Shown one piece after another: positions 48,303-59,207 of a stretch of 64,000 bases of DNA; the first letter of the stretch is position 1, and each line of letters starts with the position of its first letter. This stretch comes from Dictyophora rubrovolvata (Eukaryota; Basidiomycota; Agaricomycetes; Phallales; Phallaceae), in contig CP114118.1 in NCBI GenBank assembly GCA_029959195.1, positions 1,364,001-1,428,000 on the forward strand, read 5' to 3'. The position numbers and the translations under genes are program-made. The notes below the pieces were generated by a model, which was not told where the DNA came from, did no database searches, and worked only from the letters and a program-made list of their open reading frames with translations.

Positions 48303-48768
48303 ATCCCTCCTCTAGGGCTACTAACCATATATTATGAAAATAGTGAAGGTCGCACATGACCCTCAGTTCATGGACTGGGTGCAGATACATGCTGGTCCCA
48401 GGCTTTTAGCTGGGGCCTAGGCCATGGCGCTGATGAAAATGGGTGCTCAGTGCCTGTTGAGGGGAGAAGTGGGAATATGGAGGGAATGAGGAAAGTGAGA
48501 GACAGGATAAAATATGAGAAATATGGAGATAAATAAAATGAACAAGAACCAATGATAAATGTAGAGAAAATAGGAGGACAGCACTACCCTGACAGAATGG
48601 GTGCTTAGCACCCATTGAAATGAGAAATGAAAATATGGGGAAAACAGGGAATGCGAGAGATAGGATAAAATACAAGAAATATGTATGAAGATAAATAAAA
48701 AAATAAATATGAACTGAAGACAAATATAGGGAAATAAGGGAATGGGGCTAGCATACCCTAACAACTTC
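48303..48768 (+). mobile_element. MITE copy 3, rearranged
   Basis: It begins inside the left hairpin block (CCCTCCTCTAGGG) and carries the central hairpins. It then has a right end (CTACCCTGACAG near 48590) followed by a second partial copy of the central and right parts, ending CTAGCATACCCTAACA. It is a composite or internally duplicated copy. Confidence 0.65.
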
Positions 48769-49425
48769 TCAACTAACTACTAATTATTACTTTAGTCAAT
48801 ACAGTTATGTTGAAGATGGACAGTGCCACTAAGTGTGAGTGCTTGTGTAGTTAGTTTTAGCTTAGTCACACACTCGCCTAAAGGTTCAAGGTGAAGCCTT
48901 GAACTCTTTAGGTGAGCTATTTCTTTTTCATTCTTTTTCTGTACATATCTAATGTTAAAGGCTTCATCTTGAACTCTTTAGCTATATTCTGCTGCTTGTA
49001 ATATAAGCTATATTACTCTAGCTGTTGTTAAGTTATACTTGAACTGTTAGATTAATCTAATATTCAGACTGAAGGTTATAGTGGAAATACTACAGGTTTA
49101 TATATAAATTTAATATAAGGGGATACAAATGAAAGAAGCTCCAGGCAAACTTATTTATAAGTGCTAGATGATTAGTCTTTGCATAAAGACTAGACAAAGT
49201 ATGGATATCTGGATAAAGTATAAATTGGGGAAATAATTAGGATTCAGAATATGAGGCACATGAGTTATAACAGTCAGCAAATTTAGGCTAACTCTACTTA
49301 ATATGAGCTAAAAGTCAAATTCAGAACTCAGGAATGTTGAGGTATTTTGAATACACAGAAATTTAATTTTTAATAATAAATAGTCTTTAAAATCTACTGG
49401 CTGAGATTAAGCCTTGAACACACGC
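48769..49425 (+). mobile_element. Helitron 3' part, left of the inserted LTR-like unit
   Basis: The last ~30 bases (AGATTAAGCCTTGAACACACGC) correspond to the segment just before the terminal hairpin of the first Helitron. The hairpin and CTAG end resume at 51696-51725, on the other side of the LTR-like insertion. The rest of the interval is AT-rich and non-coding, so this is a non-autonomous or truncated Helitron. Confidence 0.6.
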
Positions 49426-50249
49426 TGTAACAATCCGAAGATAATAGCTAAATGTTGTAGCTATATATACAATCGGAAAAACTACGAAGATATTTTGTTT
49501 GAGGCCGTCTAGTCTCCGTGGAGCGGGTCCTGGTGCTGATTTCGTAAGGAGGAGGGTGGGGGAATAATATGATATTTAGTGAGTGTGTGTGCGTTGATAT
49601 AAAACCAACAACAACAAAAAAATGATGATCCTAAGATTGTGTGTGTGTGAGGGGGACGATAAATGTGAGTTGCGATAAAAATGGTGAGTCAATACGCCGT
49701 TGATAATACAGCGATGATAATCTGTTTTAAAGTTAGTAAGGCTTCAACGACAATACGAATCGTTGAGTTTATACTCCGAGGCCTCACTCAGAGTAATCCA
49801 AAGAAATAGACGTGAGCATAGAAATAGACTAGAGACAAAACTTGACTTGAGCTTGACTTAAACTGAACTAAACTTGAGACAACCATTCCGGTAGATTGCT
49901 GCTGTTACAATTATTTACATGCAGTATATATACCATTTGGAAATATAAAGGAAAGCAGAATGATCACTCATCATTTGCCATGATAACAAAAGGAAACAAA
50001 AAGAGAACAAAGAAACAAAAGAAAAAGGAGAAAACGATGGAGGATACAATTACAGAAAAAGGGGAATTGCATATGTGGTTAGGGGGAATAGGAGAAATAT
50101 GTTGAAACAAAAGAGAAACAAAAGAGAAACAAAAAGAGATCAAAAGAAAACAATGAAACCGGATTCCCAGCATATCTTTACCAAAATCACCATCTGGCAC
50201 TTCTCGCGCTACCTCTTACCCAAAACTATAATCTTACCATCCCAAACTT

Positions 50250-50829
50250 CTTACTGATCTGGTTCTTGTTGACGAGGTCTGCTTCTTCGTGGCTGTGGCG
50301 CAATAATAATGGCTATGGCAACACTTAACAATACCAGATCTTGAACAAGATTGGATTGGAGATCGGAATAGGAAGGGAGGGTTTGATTTCCAACAGAGTA
50401 GTCGGGAGGGGATGGGATGGCAGATAGGGGTGCGTCTATGAATAAGAATTGAGTATAACTTCAAAATTGATGACGAAAGACCAGTCTCCAGATTGATTCT
50501 TCTTGACGATTTGTTGAAAGGAACTCGACAAACTCATACGATTCATCCATGACATTGACGTTAGTTCGTTCGTACAGGGTTAAAGCTCATGGATATCCTA
50601 TCTCCAGATCGTCATAAGGAATAGTAATCTCCATTAGTGGCTGTGGAGTAATCGGAAGCATTGTGGAGGGGTCGACATCAATTTCAGAAACAAGAGTATT
50701 GTAAACGCGAAGTCGTGAGAGGAAATTAGGGTTGGGTCCGAATCTGAGAGAAGAACGATATTCAAAAGGGAAGAAAGGGAGTTGAAAAAGGGGAATAGGG
50801 GAAGTAGGAGTATCGTTATTGTCCGACAT
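50250..50829 (-). pseudogene. LTR-unit ORF B, unknown protein (copy A, broken)
   Basis: Counterpart of the 188-residue ORF B of copy B, starting MSDNNDTPTSPI. This copy is broken. The family has no recognised domain. See the copy B entry for its features. Confidence 0.55.
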
Positions 50830-50940
50830 GATGATATGAGTTAACCAAAATTTTCAAGCGCTAATGAAATATCCAAAAAGAAAGAAGGAGATGAAATACA
50901 AATCTAATCGCTTATCCTAATCAAGCCTTTTGTCCTAATT

Positions 50941-51567
50941 TCATCCAAGAAGGTTTGAGCAAACGCGTTGGATCTTTCGGAAGGATCGTTTGGATGGAGA
51001 AGAGGGGAGAGATATTGGTTCTGGCGAATGGGGTGAAAAACAAGACATTTGAGGATCTACAGGAACAAGATTGGCTGGTCTATATGGGCTATGTTTTTGC
51101 GTTTTTATGTTTTTCATGACAACCCAACGACTTGGCACATCTAGAACCAGGAATGTAAATTTGAACCCTTCTTGTGTCACTAACCAAATCCGATATGAGT
51201 CTTTAACAGCTGATTCGGGTGTAGAATAAACATTGATAATTGTAAACCAGTCTAATCGTTCCTCGATATAAACCTTTTCTCCAAACATGAGACCGGGGTG
51301 AACCAAATCCGAACTTCTGCATTGACGAATAATAAGAGGTGGAGGGAACTTCGGGAGGTACGTTTCTTCGTCGATGTCGAGACTCGCATATTGGGAACTA
51401 TAGATATAAAGAGTCGTATGCAGATCCAAATCGTATGTCCTTGGACTGGAAGGCGAAAAACGAAAAGGTGATATAGATTCATTGTCGGAGGGGGGTAATG
51501 ACTCGGTGGGAGATGCTGGAATGGGCAAAGAGATTGATGATGTATAGTGAAATAAAAATGCGGCCAT
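50941..51567 (-). CDS. LTR-unit ORF A, unknown protein (copy A)
   Basis: 208 residues starting MAAFLFHYTSS. A Ser/Pro-rich N-terminus is followed by a mixed alpha/beta core with SLDIDEETYLPKFPPPL and RIWLVTQEGFKFTFLVLDVP, and a basic C-terminus (KRSFRKIQRVCSNLL). No known domain is recognised. It differs from copy B by only a few residues over its whole length, and the frame is open in both copies. Confidence 0.6.
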   Translation of the reverse strand: MAAFLFHYTSSISLPIPASPTESLPPSDNESISPFRFSPSSPRTYDLDLHTTLYIYSSQYASLDIDEETYLPKFPPPLIIRQCRSSDLVHPGLMFGEKVYIEERLDWFTIINVYSTPESAVKDSYRIWLVTQEGFKFTFLVLDVPSRWVVMKNIKTQKHSPYRPANLVPVDPQMSCFSPHSPEPISLPSSPSKRSFRKIQRVCSNLLG

Positions 51568-51695
51568 TTTTTTTTTTGTAAGGGTTTTGATTTCGAGAGG
51601 CTGTGGTGTATCGGTTAAGTTTTTGGTAGTTTGACACTCCGCTTTGAACCAAAAATCAGAACGTTTCCTTATTAGGAAGATTTTGGTGCGCGACA

Positions 51696-51725
51696 ACGCG
51701 TGGCTTGCCGCATATTGGACACCCT
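51696..51725 (+). mobile_element. Helitron 3' terminus, right of the LTR-like insertion
   Basis: GCGTGGCTTGCCGC hairpin remnant, 12-base spacer and CTAG followed by T, matching the first Helitron's end. The stem is split by the LTR-like unit, with ACGC duplicated on both sides. Confidence 0.75.
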
Positions 51726-52834
51726 AGTCTATGCATGAAAAGAGCACGATGACTAAGTAGAAGCCTGACAAATTAATTACCTAATAATTATGTAATACTT
51801 GGCAGGCACTGCGAGGTGTAGCCGAGCATTAGGGAAATGCTGACTGTAAAATGTAATGCTGGCGAATTTACAGTCAGCAAGTCAAAGCACTGCTCTGGCC
51901 CCTTGCCCTCTGCCCCCTCCATCTTGCTCCTCAACTCATACCTTTCTGATTCAATTAGTATTTTTGAAGTGTGTAATTATTCTTTTGATGTTCTCTAACT
52001 GAACTCTGTCTATTTTTTCAGAGAACCACTTGGTTATTTTGAGAGTTTCTGTGTCAAAAAAAAGTGAGTGTTTTTTTTGTGCTCCTGGAATGATTTATTT
52101 AAATATTCTTTAGCTCCTTTATTTCTCAAATCCCCTTCTCTTCCCACACCCTTTTTCTTGGTTTTTTCTTTCTTTTCTAGCTCTCTCTTTCCGTCCTGGC
52201 TTTCTCCCTTCCCTTTCTTTCCTGGCTCTCTCTCTTCCTTCCTTGCTTTCTTTCTGTGTCTTTCTGCTTGGGCTCTTTTGCAAGTTCAACCTTGCACAGC
52301 TTGCTGAGTGTTTGAAAGAGTAAACCTTGGTAGATCAAGCCTATAGTGTGTGAAGTGCGCCCATGCGGCCTTAGTTCGCTGCTGCCAAGTACCTCTCTCA
52401 TGCTGTGGTGTGAGTAGCCTAACTTGGTCTATTTTTGCACAATCTATACTGTCAGATATAGTCTCGGGTCATATATAGGTGTTTATATCTCAGCACTGTC
52501 TGCGGCGAATTCCCTTGGGATGCTGCTTGCTATAGTACTCAGTGGGGGCTCAGCCGGGCTCCATCTAAGCATCCTCCTGGATTTCTGGATTCTTTCTTGG
52601 ACTTGGCTCTTCTTGGCTTTCTTTAGTTCCTTTTAATTCTTCTGTTTTATCGGAAAAATCCCTCTGTCTTTAATGTAAGTAAATTTAATATATTTCTGTA
52701 TTCTATTTTTAACTCTCTTTCATAGCTTATTATCATCTTGCCATCCTATTATCTCCTCAAGACTATTCTATTTATAACAAATATATGTTTATTTTGATTT
52801 TATTTTTTCAATAACTATATTCATGTTATTTCAG
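51726..52834. other. Flanking repeat and pyrimidine-rich stretch
   Basis: It begins with the same post-Helitron sequence as 45960 onward (CCTGACAAATTAATTAC, then a GCGAGGTGTAGCCGAG unit at about 51810). It continues with a CT-rich run (52110-52280) and AT-rich sequence. It may include the 5' end of the second Helitron. No gene is recognised. Confidence 0.45.
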
Positions 52835-52910
52835 AGATCAGCCTAATACACTGGAGCGAAATCAGACACAAGAGCGTGCTGCAGAGCATGCAAATCATAT
52901 TATGACCCCT

Positions 52911-53318
52911 GTGTCAGGGTATGCTAGCACCGTCACCTTATTTTCCTACATTTATCTTCGGTTCTGGTCTATTTTATTTATTTCCATATTTCTCATATTC
53001 TATCCCATCTCTTGCATTTCCCTCTCCTTCTGTATTCCCATTTTCCCTTCAACGGGCGCTGAGCGCCCGTTCTCATCAGAGCCATGGCCTAGGCCCCGGC
53101 TAAAAGTCCAGGACCGGCGCGTATCTGCACCCAGTCCATGAACCGAAGGCCGCGTGTGGCCTTCACCGTTTTTCATAGTATATAGTTAGTAGCCCTAGAG
53201 GAGGGATCCCTAAGTTTGTTCTCTTAGGATCCCCTCCCTCTAGGTGAGTTAGTATTATTCCTAGAATATATTTTGCTTAGGATCCCCTCCCTCTAGTCTG
53301 AGTGAGTAGCCCTGACAC
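52911..53318 (-). mobile_element. 408-bp MITE, copy 4 (inside the second Helitron)
   Basis: Same family as copy 1 but inverted: left end GTGTCAGGGTATGCTAG, right end GAGTAGCCCTGACAC, flanked by the 3-bp duplication CCT (52908-52910 and 53319-53321). The length is within one base of copy 1 and the hairpins are intact. It is clearly close in age to copy 1. Confidence 0.85.
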
Positions 53319-53959
53319 CCTGCTACTGAGAGGCGTGAGCAAGCTTGTGAGGAATTTGTTTTAGATTTAGAATAGGCTTAGTTCCTAATAAAATATAATA
53401 GAGTTTTGTTTAGGAATTGTTCAGCAACTAAAAGTCCTGTTATTGAAGGTGAGACTCTTGAAGGAAGATTTGAACTTAAGAATTAAGTTCAAATTAGTAG
53501 AGATAGATAGAGACTTATTACTAAGTCCTTGAGAATAGAGAAAGATAAGAGGAAAAAAGACCAATTTGATTGGTAAGCACTTTGGTGCACAACAGTAGTT
53601 ACAAGATAGCTTCTTTACAAGAAAAATGAGCCCCTATTTATACACCTTGAGCAAGTACAAATAGCTCCAAACATTAGTAAGAGAAACATCATGTGAAAGA
53701 TAAGAAATTACTTAAAAAGGAAGTGAATGAATAATAGTGGATCAGGGGAAATTATAGTGAGATAGAGAAGTGGAGAGAGATGATAAGAAAATAAAGGGGT
53801 TCCTGGAACTAAGTCATCTGACTGTTCCTGAAAGATAAGATACATTACAAATAAAGGATTATTAAAGCAAGCAGGAACTAAAAAAAGAATAAAGGAAATA
53901 CTTGTTTTTGGGTAGATAAGGGAGGAAATCATGAAATACATGACAAAGCTGCAAATGCT
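53319..53959. other. AT-rich stretch within the second Helitron
   Basis: No protein-like frame is found between the MITE and the Pro-rich coding remnant. It may be an intron or inserted sequence. Confidence 0.35.
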
Positions 53960-54651
53960 CAAAATCGTCAGCCTCCATTACCACCCCCTTTTCCTCAACA
54001 ACCCCCTGCTCCTCAGTCACAAAATCCTAATGCAGATCCTTTTCTGGAACTGACTCCACGTACGATGATTACTCAAATATGAGCTCAACTACCACCTACC
54101 AATCATCCTACACCTATTATTGGATCTGCAGGGATAGTACAGTTACGTGCAACAGCTGATGTCACAATGTTAGTTATGAATACAACTTGGGGTAGAGGTC
54201 GGGGTAGACCAGCACTGCATGCTCCTGAGGTTGGTGCTATAGCTGGACCAAGTTGTAGTCATGGTCATGGTCAGACTAGAGAATGGCTTACACCTGTCCC
54301 TGAAGTTCCAGCAGGATCCAGTCGGGGTTGGGGTTGACCTCCCATTCCCCCTGTTCCCCCTATTCCTCCTGCTCTAGCTCCAGCTTTTGTACCTGCTCCT
54401 CCAGCTCCAGCTCCTCCAGCTCCAGCTTCTGCTCTAGCTTTTGCCCCTGCTCTCCCTGCTCCTGCTCCTATCCAATGCCCTTTACGTTTGCCTATTCATC
54501 CTATTCCTGCACCTGAGCCTGGAAATTATACTCAAGATCAGTTGCAATTCATGAGCTGGCTGCATGTGGAAATATTCAAGATAATATTTCTAGATTTGAC
54601 TGTGGTCCTATGGATATTGCATGTCAATTTTGTGGGGCACTACACTAGAAT

Positions 54652-55266
54652 ATGGAACTTCTTGGTAAATCAACAGCAAATAACTTTCTTTTTGGCGGAT
54701 GCTGTTTGGAAGGAAAAATAGAACTTCCTGAACTACAAGAACTCCCTGTTCCTCTAAATACTCTCCTTACAGATCAGACACATGAGGTGGTTTCATTCAG
54801 GCGGGATATTCGTCGATATAATTCTACTCTTGCCTTCACTTCTTTGCAAGCCACCTTTGATCGTAGAGTATTAGATGGATGTGGACCATATGCACTCAAT
54901 TTACAAGGAGCTTTATATCACAGTCATTATCCTTTCTTGGCACGCCATGATAATCCACAAGATGCTATTTATGCTCAGCTTTATATCTATGATGCTCAGG
55001 TTGCTTATCAAACTAGAATGAATCGAAACGAACAAGCACTCCATGGGCCCACTTTACATGCTTTGCAGGATATGATGGAGGCACATAATCCTTATGTTAC
55101 ACAATACAAAAATACCATACAGTGTATACGTGAAAGTGGTCATAATGATAGGATTCGTATCTTTCTGTCATATGATCAGACTACCGATTGTTATACTCAT
55201 AATTTACCTACTGGGGATGAAATTGCGGCTCTTATTCCTGATGGTGCTTTACTGACACAACCTTGA
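54652..55266 (+). pseudogene. Helitron N-terminal domain of the second element
   Basis: 204 codons with FGGCCLEGKIELPELQ, LAFTSLQATFD, GPYALNLQGALYH, AQLYIYDAQ and LQDMMEAHNP, all matching blocks of the first Helitron's N-terminal domain at moderate identity. Further frames to 55380 (MPLHYVLLFPHGE) extend the match, after a stop at 55264-55266. Helitron family identity is clear; function is lost. Confidence 0.8.
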
Positions 55267-55716
55267 CAGGTTACTATGGAGAGGGCTACAGGAGAGTCTT
55301 TTACTATCTCATCTCTTCACGCTCTCTACATGCCACTTCATTATGTTCTTTTATTCCCTCATGGTGAACTGGGGTAGCATCCTGGCATTGAGTTGTAGAT
55401 ACTAAGTTGTCGCTATCTGGTGTCAACCTAATATACTGCAATAATCTCTAAGATGGAAAGATGATTTAATTCGAATAAAAAATGAGGATTAAATACAAAA
55501 GGTCTGAGGACCACAATGTAAGCTAAGGACATAATAGAAAGACTAAAAATGAGGACAAGAAAGGAGTGTCCGTACGGACAAATGAACAATGAGGACAAAG
55601 AACCTAAATATACTCTAAACGGGCGCTAGGGACCTCGTGTAGGGAGCTGTGCTCCCTTACATCTCCTTGGAACTTTGAATATTGACTGTCCTCGGTCAAT
55701 CGAACTAGAAAAAACA

Positions 55717-56838
55717 TCAAGCCTGCGAGTCATTGACGATGGTGACGGGTATGAGAGTATGAGAACGGGGGTGATATGGAATGACGTGGAAGCCAGCGAC
55801 AGGGGTCTTGAGAACGGCTCTGTCGAGTTCTGCCAGAATGTAAGCACTATTGCATGTTTTACGAACGACGACATAGGGGCCCATGAAATGCGGTTTTGAT
55901 TTCTTGTTCAGGTCTGTGTCTAAGGCAGAGTTGCGCATAAGAACGAGGCTGCCCATCTTGAAATCGTAGTCGACAATAAGGTTCATGTGATCTTTTTCGA
56001 ATTGGGCAATGGACTGGTATCTGGCTTTGAGAACACATTCCTTTATAGTGTCTAGGTCGTCTTGGCGTTTCTCGAGCTGTCTCGTGCATATGATGATGAG
56101 TTCGTCGGTTGTGAGAGCTTTGTCGATTTTCGGGACAAGAAAGGTAGCTTCAGTGACATCAAAGGGGAGAACGGGTTCGACGCCATGGACCATATGGAAT
56201 GGAGAATAGCCGATACTCTTGCGAACGGTGACGCGATCTGCCCAGAATATATATGGAGTGACTTCTGGCCAGCGGGAAATGTTGCCTGTGCAAGCTTTGA
56301 CAATGGATTGGTGGACAGAGCGGTGGCTGCGTTCAACGATGCCATTGGCTTGCTTGTTGTACGGTGAGATACGAATGTGCTGGATGTGGTATTTGTCAGC
56401 CAACCACTTCAGTGCAGCGACGATTGGGGTTCCGTTATCAGTGATAATTTCTTCAATGGTGCCCCAATGACAGATGAGCTCTCGGAAAATGAAATGACCA
56501 ACTGTTTGCACGGTTTCAGAAGTAAGCATGGCATATTCGGCATAACTGGTGAGGGAGCAACGTGCTTGAATGACAAACTGAAAACCCGATGATTTCGGCA
56601 TATGGAATGTATCGAGGTGAATGCGTTTGAACAGAGGTGCAGGCTCTGGGACAATGGGTGGAATAAAGAGGTGTTTCGAAGATTTGACATTCATGGCAAG
56701 TTTTGACATACCAGGCAATGGTGCGGTCCATTCCTGGCCACCAGAACCTATCCACAAGATTTTGTCAGGTCGAAAATGCTTGCTTATGCCCCAATTGGTC
56801 GTGTGCTTGTTTAATAAGGTCGAGTCATTTGGTCGCAT
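55717..56838 (-). pseudogene. Ty3/gypsy integrase part
   Basis: DDE integrase core of the fossil gypsy element: first Asp in HLDTFHM, second in IITDNGTP, Glu in GIVERSHRS, followed by a chromodomain-free C-terminal region with KPHFMGPYVVV. It is part of the broken element. Confidence 0.85.
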
Positions 56839-57648
56839 TGAAAATAACGAGTTGGTGTCTGCTTAAGGGGTGGTGTCACCATAGTTTCTCTTCTCATATG
56901 AAGAATTGTGCCGCATACTTGATGAATCGTTTTAGGCTGTTTTCATCCATATCGGTCAGTTTCGTCATTGTTGTCAGAAATTCGAGTAGTTGTGGGAGTA
57001 ACACGTCGATGCATTTGTCTTTGTCCATTTGCATTAAGGTGAGATCAGAAGGGAAAGGGATAGTATAGGAGTGATTAAATGATGGGAAGAAAGATAGAGA
57101 AAGGGGATTAGAAGGGGGATTTTCGAGATTAAAAACAGGAAAGTGAGCAGGAGAAAAAGAAATGGATGTATCTACTTGAGAATCATTATTTTGAATAGAG
57201 AAAGAAAAGGAAACAGCACTCTCGTTGCATTGTGGGGTTCTCACAGGGTCTGAGAGCAAGACTTGGATTATCTCAACTTTAGATATGTTTCTTTCTGTTT
57301 CTTTTTTCAGAAAAATTATAATTAAAATAATACTATTTGTTCTTATGTATTTTTCCTATTATTTGTAGTTAGTATAATTAGTCTTATTGAAGGGAAACAG
57401 CCTATATGCAGCTGTATCTCTTCTAAACTTGTCTTTCTTTCTTTTTTTTGATTTTAAAGAGTTTTTAGGGACAAGAAGGACGCATTTTTGGCTATAGAAA
57501 GGTTGTTGGGACAGAAATACCTCTAGCATGGGAAGTTCAGACCAGGAGGCTGGACAGGGACATGTCTTCTATTGTGCTCAGAGCCTGGACACCTCTAGGG
57601 CCAAATGTGAGGTATTTTTGGAACAATGGTTGGACTATGCTGGACACC

Positions 57649-58304
57649 TGTTACATACGGTGGCCTGAAGCTATTCCGGATAGTTCCGAAGAAGTCCGGA
57701 CCACGGGGTCAGATGGGAGACAGAGTACTGAAGTACAGGGTGAGGGACTTGGCTTCAACTTATATGTTGCGCCCACTCGCCCAGCTTACGATATCCCTTG
57801 ATTTCGGAATACGAGGAAGTACGCAAGTACGTACAAGTCCGACGACGTGTGATACGATGACAGAGTACTAGTCCACGTTGTCGAAGATGACATGAATGAT
57901 AAGTATGAGTTGACTCAAATGTTAAGTCCGAGCCAACTACACAATACGGATTAAGAGTATGAGACAGACTGGAGATGAGAGAGTAACTGATTAAACTGAT
58001 TATATTCAGACTGAGGATCCACAGCTGGGGAGCTGGGGTTTAAATACAGGAAGGAGTGGAACTACGGAAATGGGGATAACAACAAATAAGGAAAGGTGGA
58101 AACTGACTAGTGCGAGCCAAGATGATGATAATATAATCTAGGTACCTTGTTACTAAGTGCACGGGACAGAATTCCCCATAAGGAAATTCTGTGATATGGG
58201 GTACGGACAAGAACGTGGAGTGTGGAATCGGGGGAGTGGGACGGAATAGAGTACGGAGTTCGGATATGTCCAGATTTGGACTACGGGGCACGCGGGGCGT
58301 GACA
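57649..58304 (-). mobile_element. Solo LTR, family 1, inside the gypsy element
   Basis: 656 bp on the minus strand, starting TGTCACGCCCC and ending ATGTAACA, flanked by the perfect 5-bp duplication ACACC (57644-57648 and 58305-58309). It is the same family as 47476-48132 but with visible divergence. It lies between the RNase H and integrase parts of the gypsy fossil. Confidence 0.85.
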
Positions 58305-58517
58305 ACACCAGGACTTCTGAGTCTTAGTTTTGTATATAAACCCTCTAGTTAGTTCTTATAATAAATAGTTCGGAGTTTTCCCCTTTTTCTCTCTACATTT
58401 GAGCCCCAGAAAGCAAATTTTATTTCCCTTTTCTACTTCTATCCTACTCTCTTTTTCTATCTAAAAGTTCCTTCTAGATATCTTCCTTACTTTCCTGCTA
58501 GAGTGCTTCGGCTCTCC

Positions 58518-59129
58518 TCAGCATGACTGCTTGTGACTCTGAGCGTTCATGGATAACCATGTATCGACCCAAATACCTAAACCCAACTGTTCATCAACCC
58601 ATGTATCCTCCTCTACCTCATCTCCTTCCACAGGTCTTCTTCGCAACAATCCATCAGGGCCTGCATGGTCCCTTCCTGCAATGTGAATGAGTTTGAATGG
58701 AAATAGAAGAATTGCCGCGATCCATTGGTTCATCACATTGTTGGGTTGAACATCGGGGTTGTTGATCATCCCTTTGATATATTTTGTGTCGACTTCGAGG
58801 TTAAAGGATGAGAGTCCAATTAGGTACAGTCGCAGAGCTCAAAGTGCACAATAGACGCCATATAATTCTAACTTAGCTTGAGAGTATCTTGATTCAACAT
58901 CATTCCAAGCAATTGAACTGTATCGTGAAGGTCTTCTCCATCCTTGTGTGTCATCTTGGAACAGGATCCAACCTACAGCAATATTTGACGAGTCAACAGC
59001 AACTGTAACGGTGTGGTTAGAGGCATAATCTAGAGGGACGAGTACCAGTGCTGTAGTGATTTTCTCCTTCAGCATAGCCATCGCTTGCTGTTGGGCTTCT
59101 TCCCAGATGAATGGTGTGTCTTTCTTCAT
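58518..59129 (-). pseudogene. Ty3/gypsy RNase H part
   Basis: It contains the RNase H-like segment LVPLDYASNHTVTVAVDSS, then AVGWILFQDD and SQAKLELYGVYCAL, typical of gypsy RNase H, and farther down FPFKLIHIAGRDHAGPDGL. It belongs to the broken element. Confidence 0.8.
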
Positions 59130-59207
59130 GAGATTTACTAAAGGTCAACTAATCTCTGCATAGCATGCAATAAAAATACGGACTACTCCGCACGTTCCAA
59201 GAAATCC

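Larger units (their letters stand above)
49426..51695 (-). mobile_element. ORF-bearing LTR-like unit, copy A (2270 bp)
   Basis: Read on the minus strand it starts TGTCGCGCACC and ends GTTACA and is flanked by the 4-bp duplication ACGC (49422-49425 and 51696-51699). It carries two ORFs in its first two thirds, a TATATATA box in the final quarter (about 49925-49932) and an R/U5-like tail. This is the layout of a long LTR with coding capacity in U3. There is no internal retroelement region next to it, so it would be a solo LTR. It is nearly identical to copy B. One ORF looks whole and the other looks broken about once. It appears young. It is inserted in the terminal hairpin of a Helitron. Confidence 0.7.
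52835..55400 (+). mobile_element. Second Helitron, truncated relic
   Basis: Segments matching the first Helitron's N-terminal region begin near 52835 and are interrupted by MITE copy 4. A Pro/Ala-rich region (53960-54500) and the conserved N-terminal domain follow. The Rep and helicase parts are missing; sequence similarity stops near 55400, where gypsy-related sequence follows. It is clearly a different Helitron subfamily from the first. Confidence 0.7.

Noticed and set aside
52110-52280. Pyrimidine-rich run as a coding region or polypurine tract
   Set aside because: No adjacent LTR or conserved frame. It appears to be simple low-complexity DNA.
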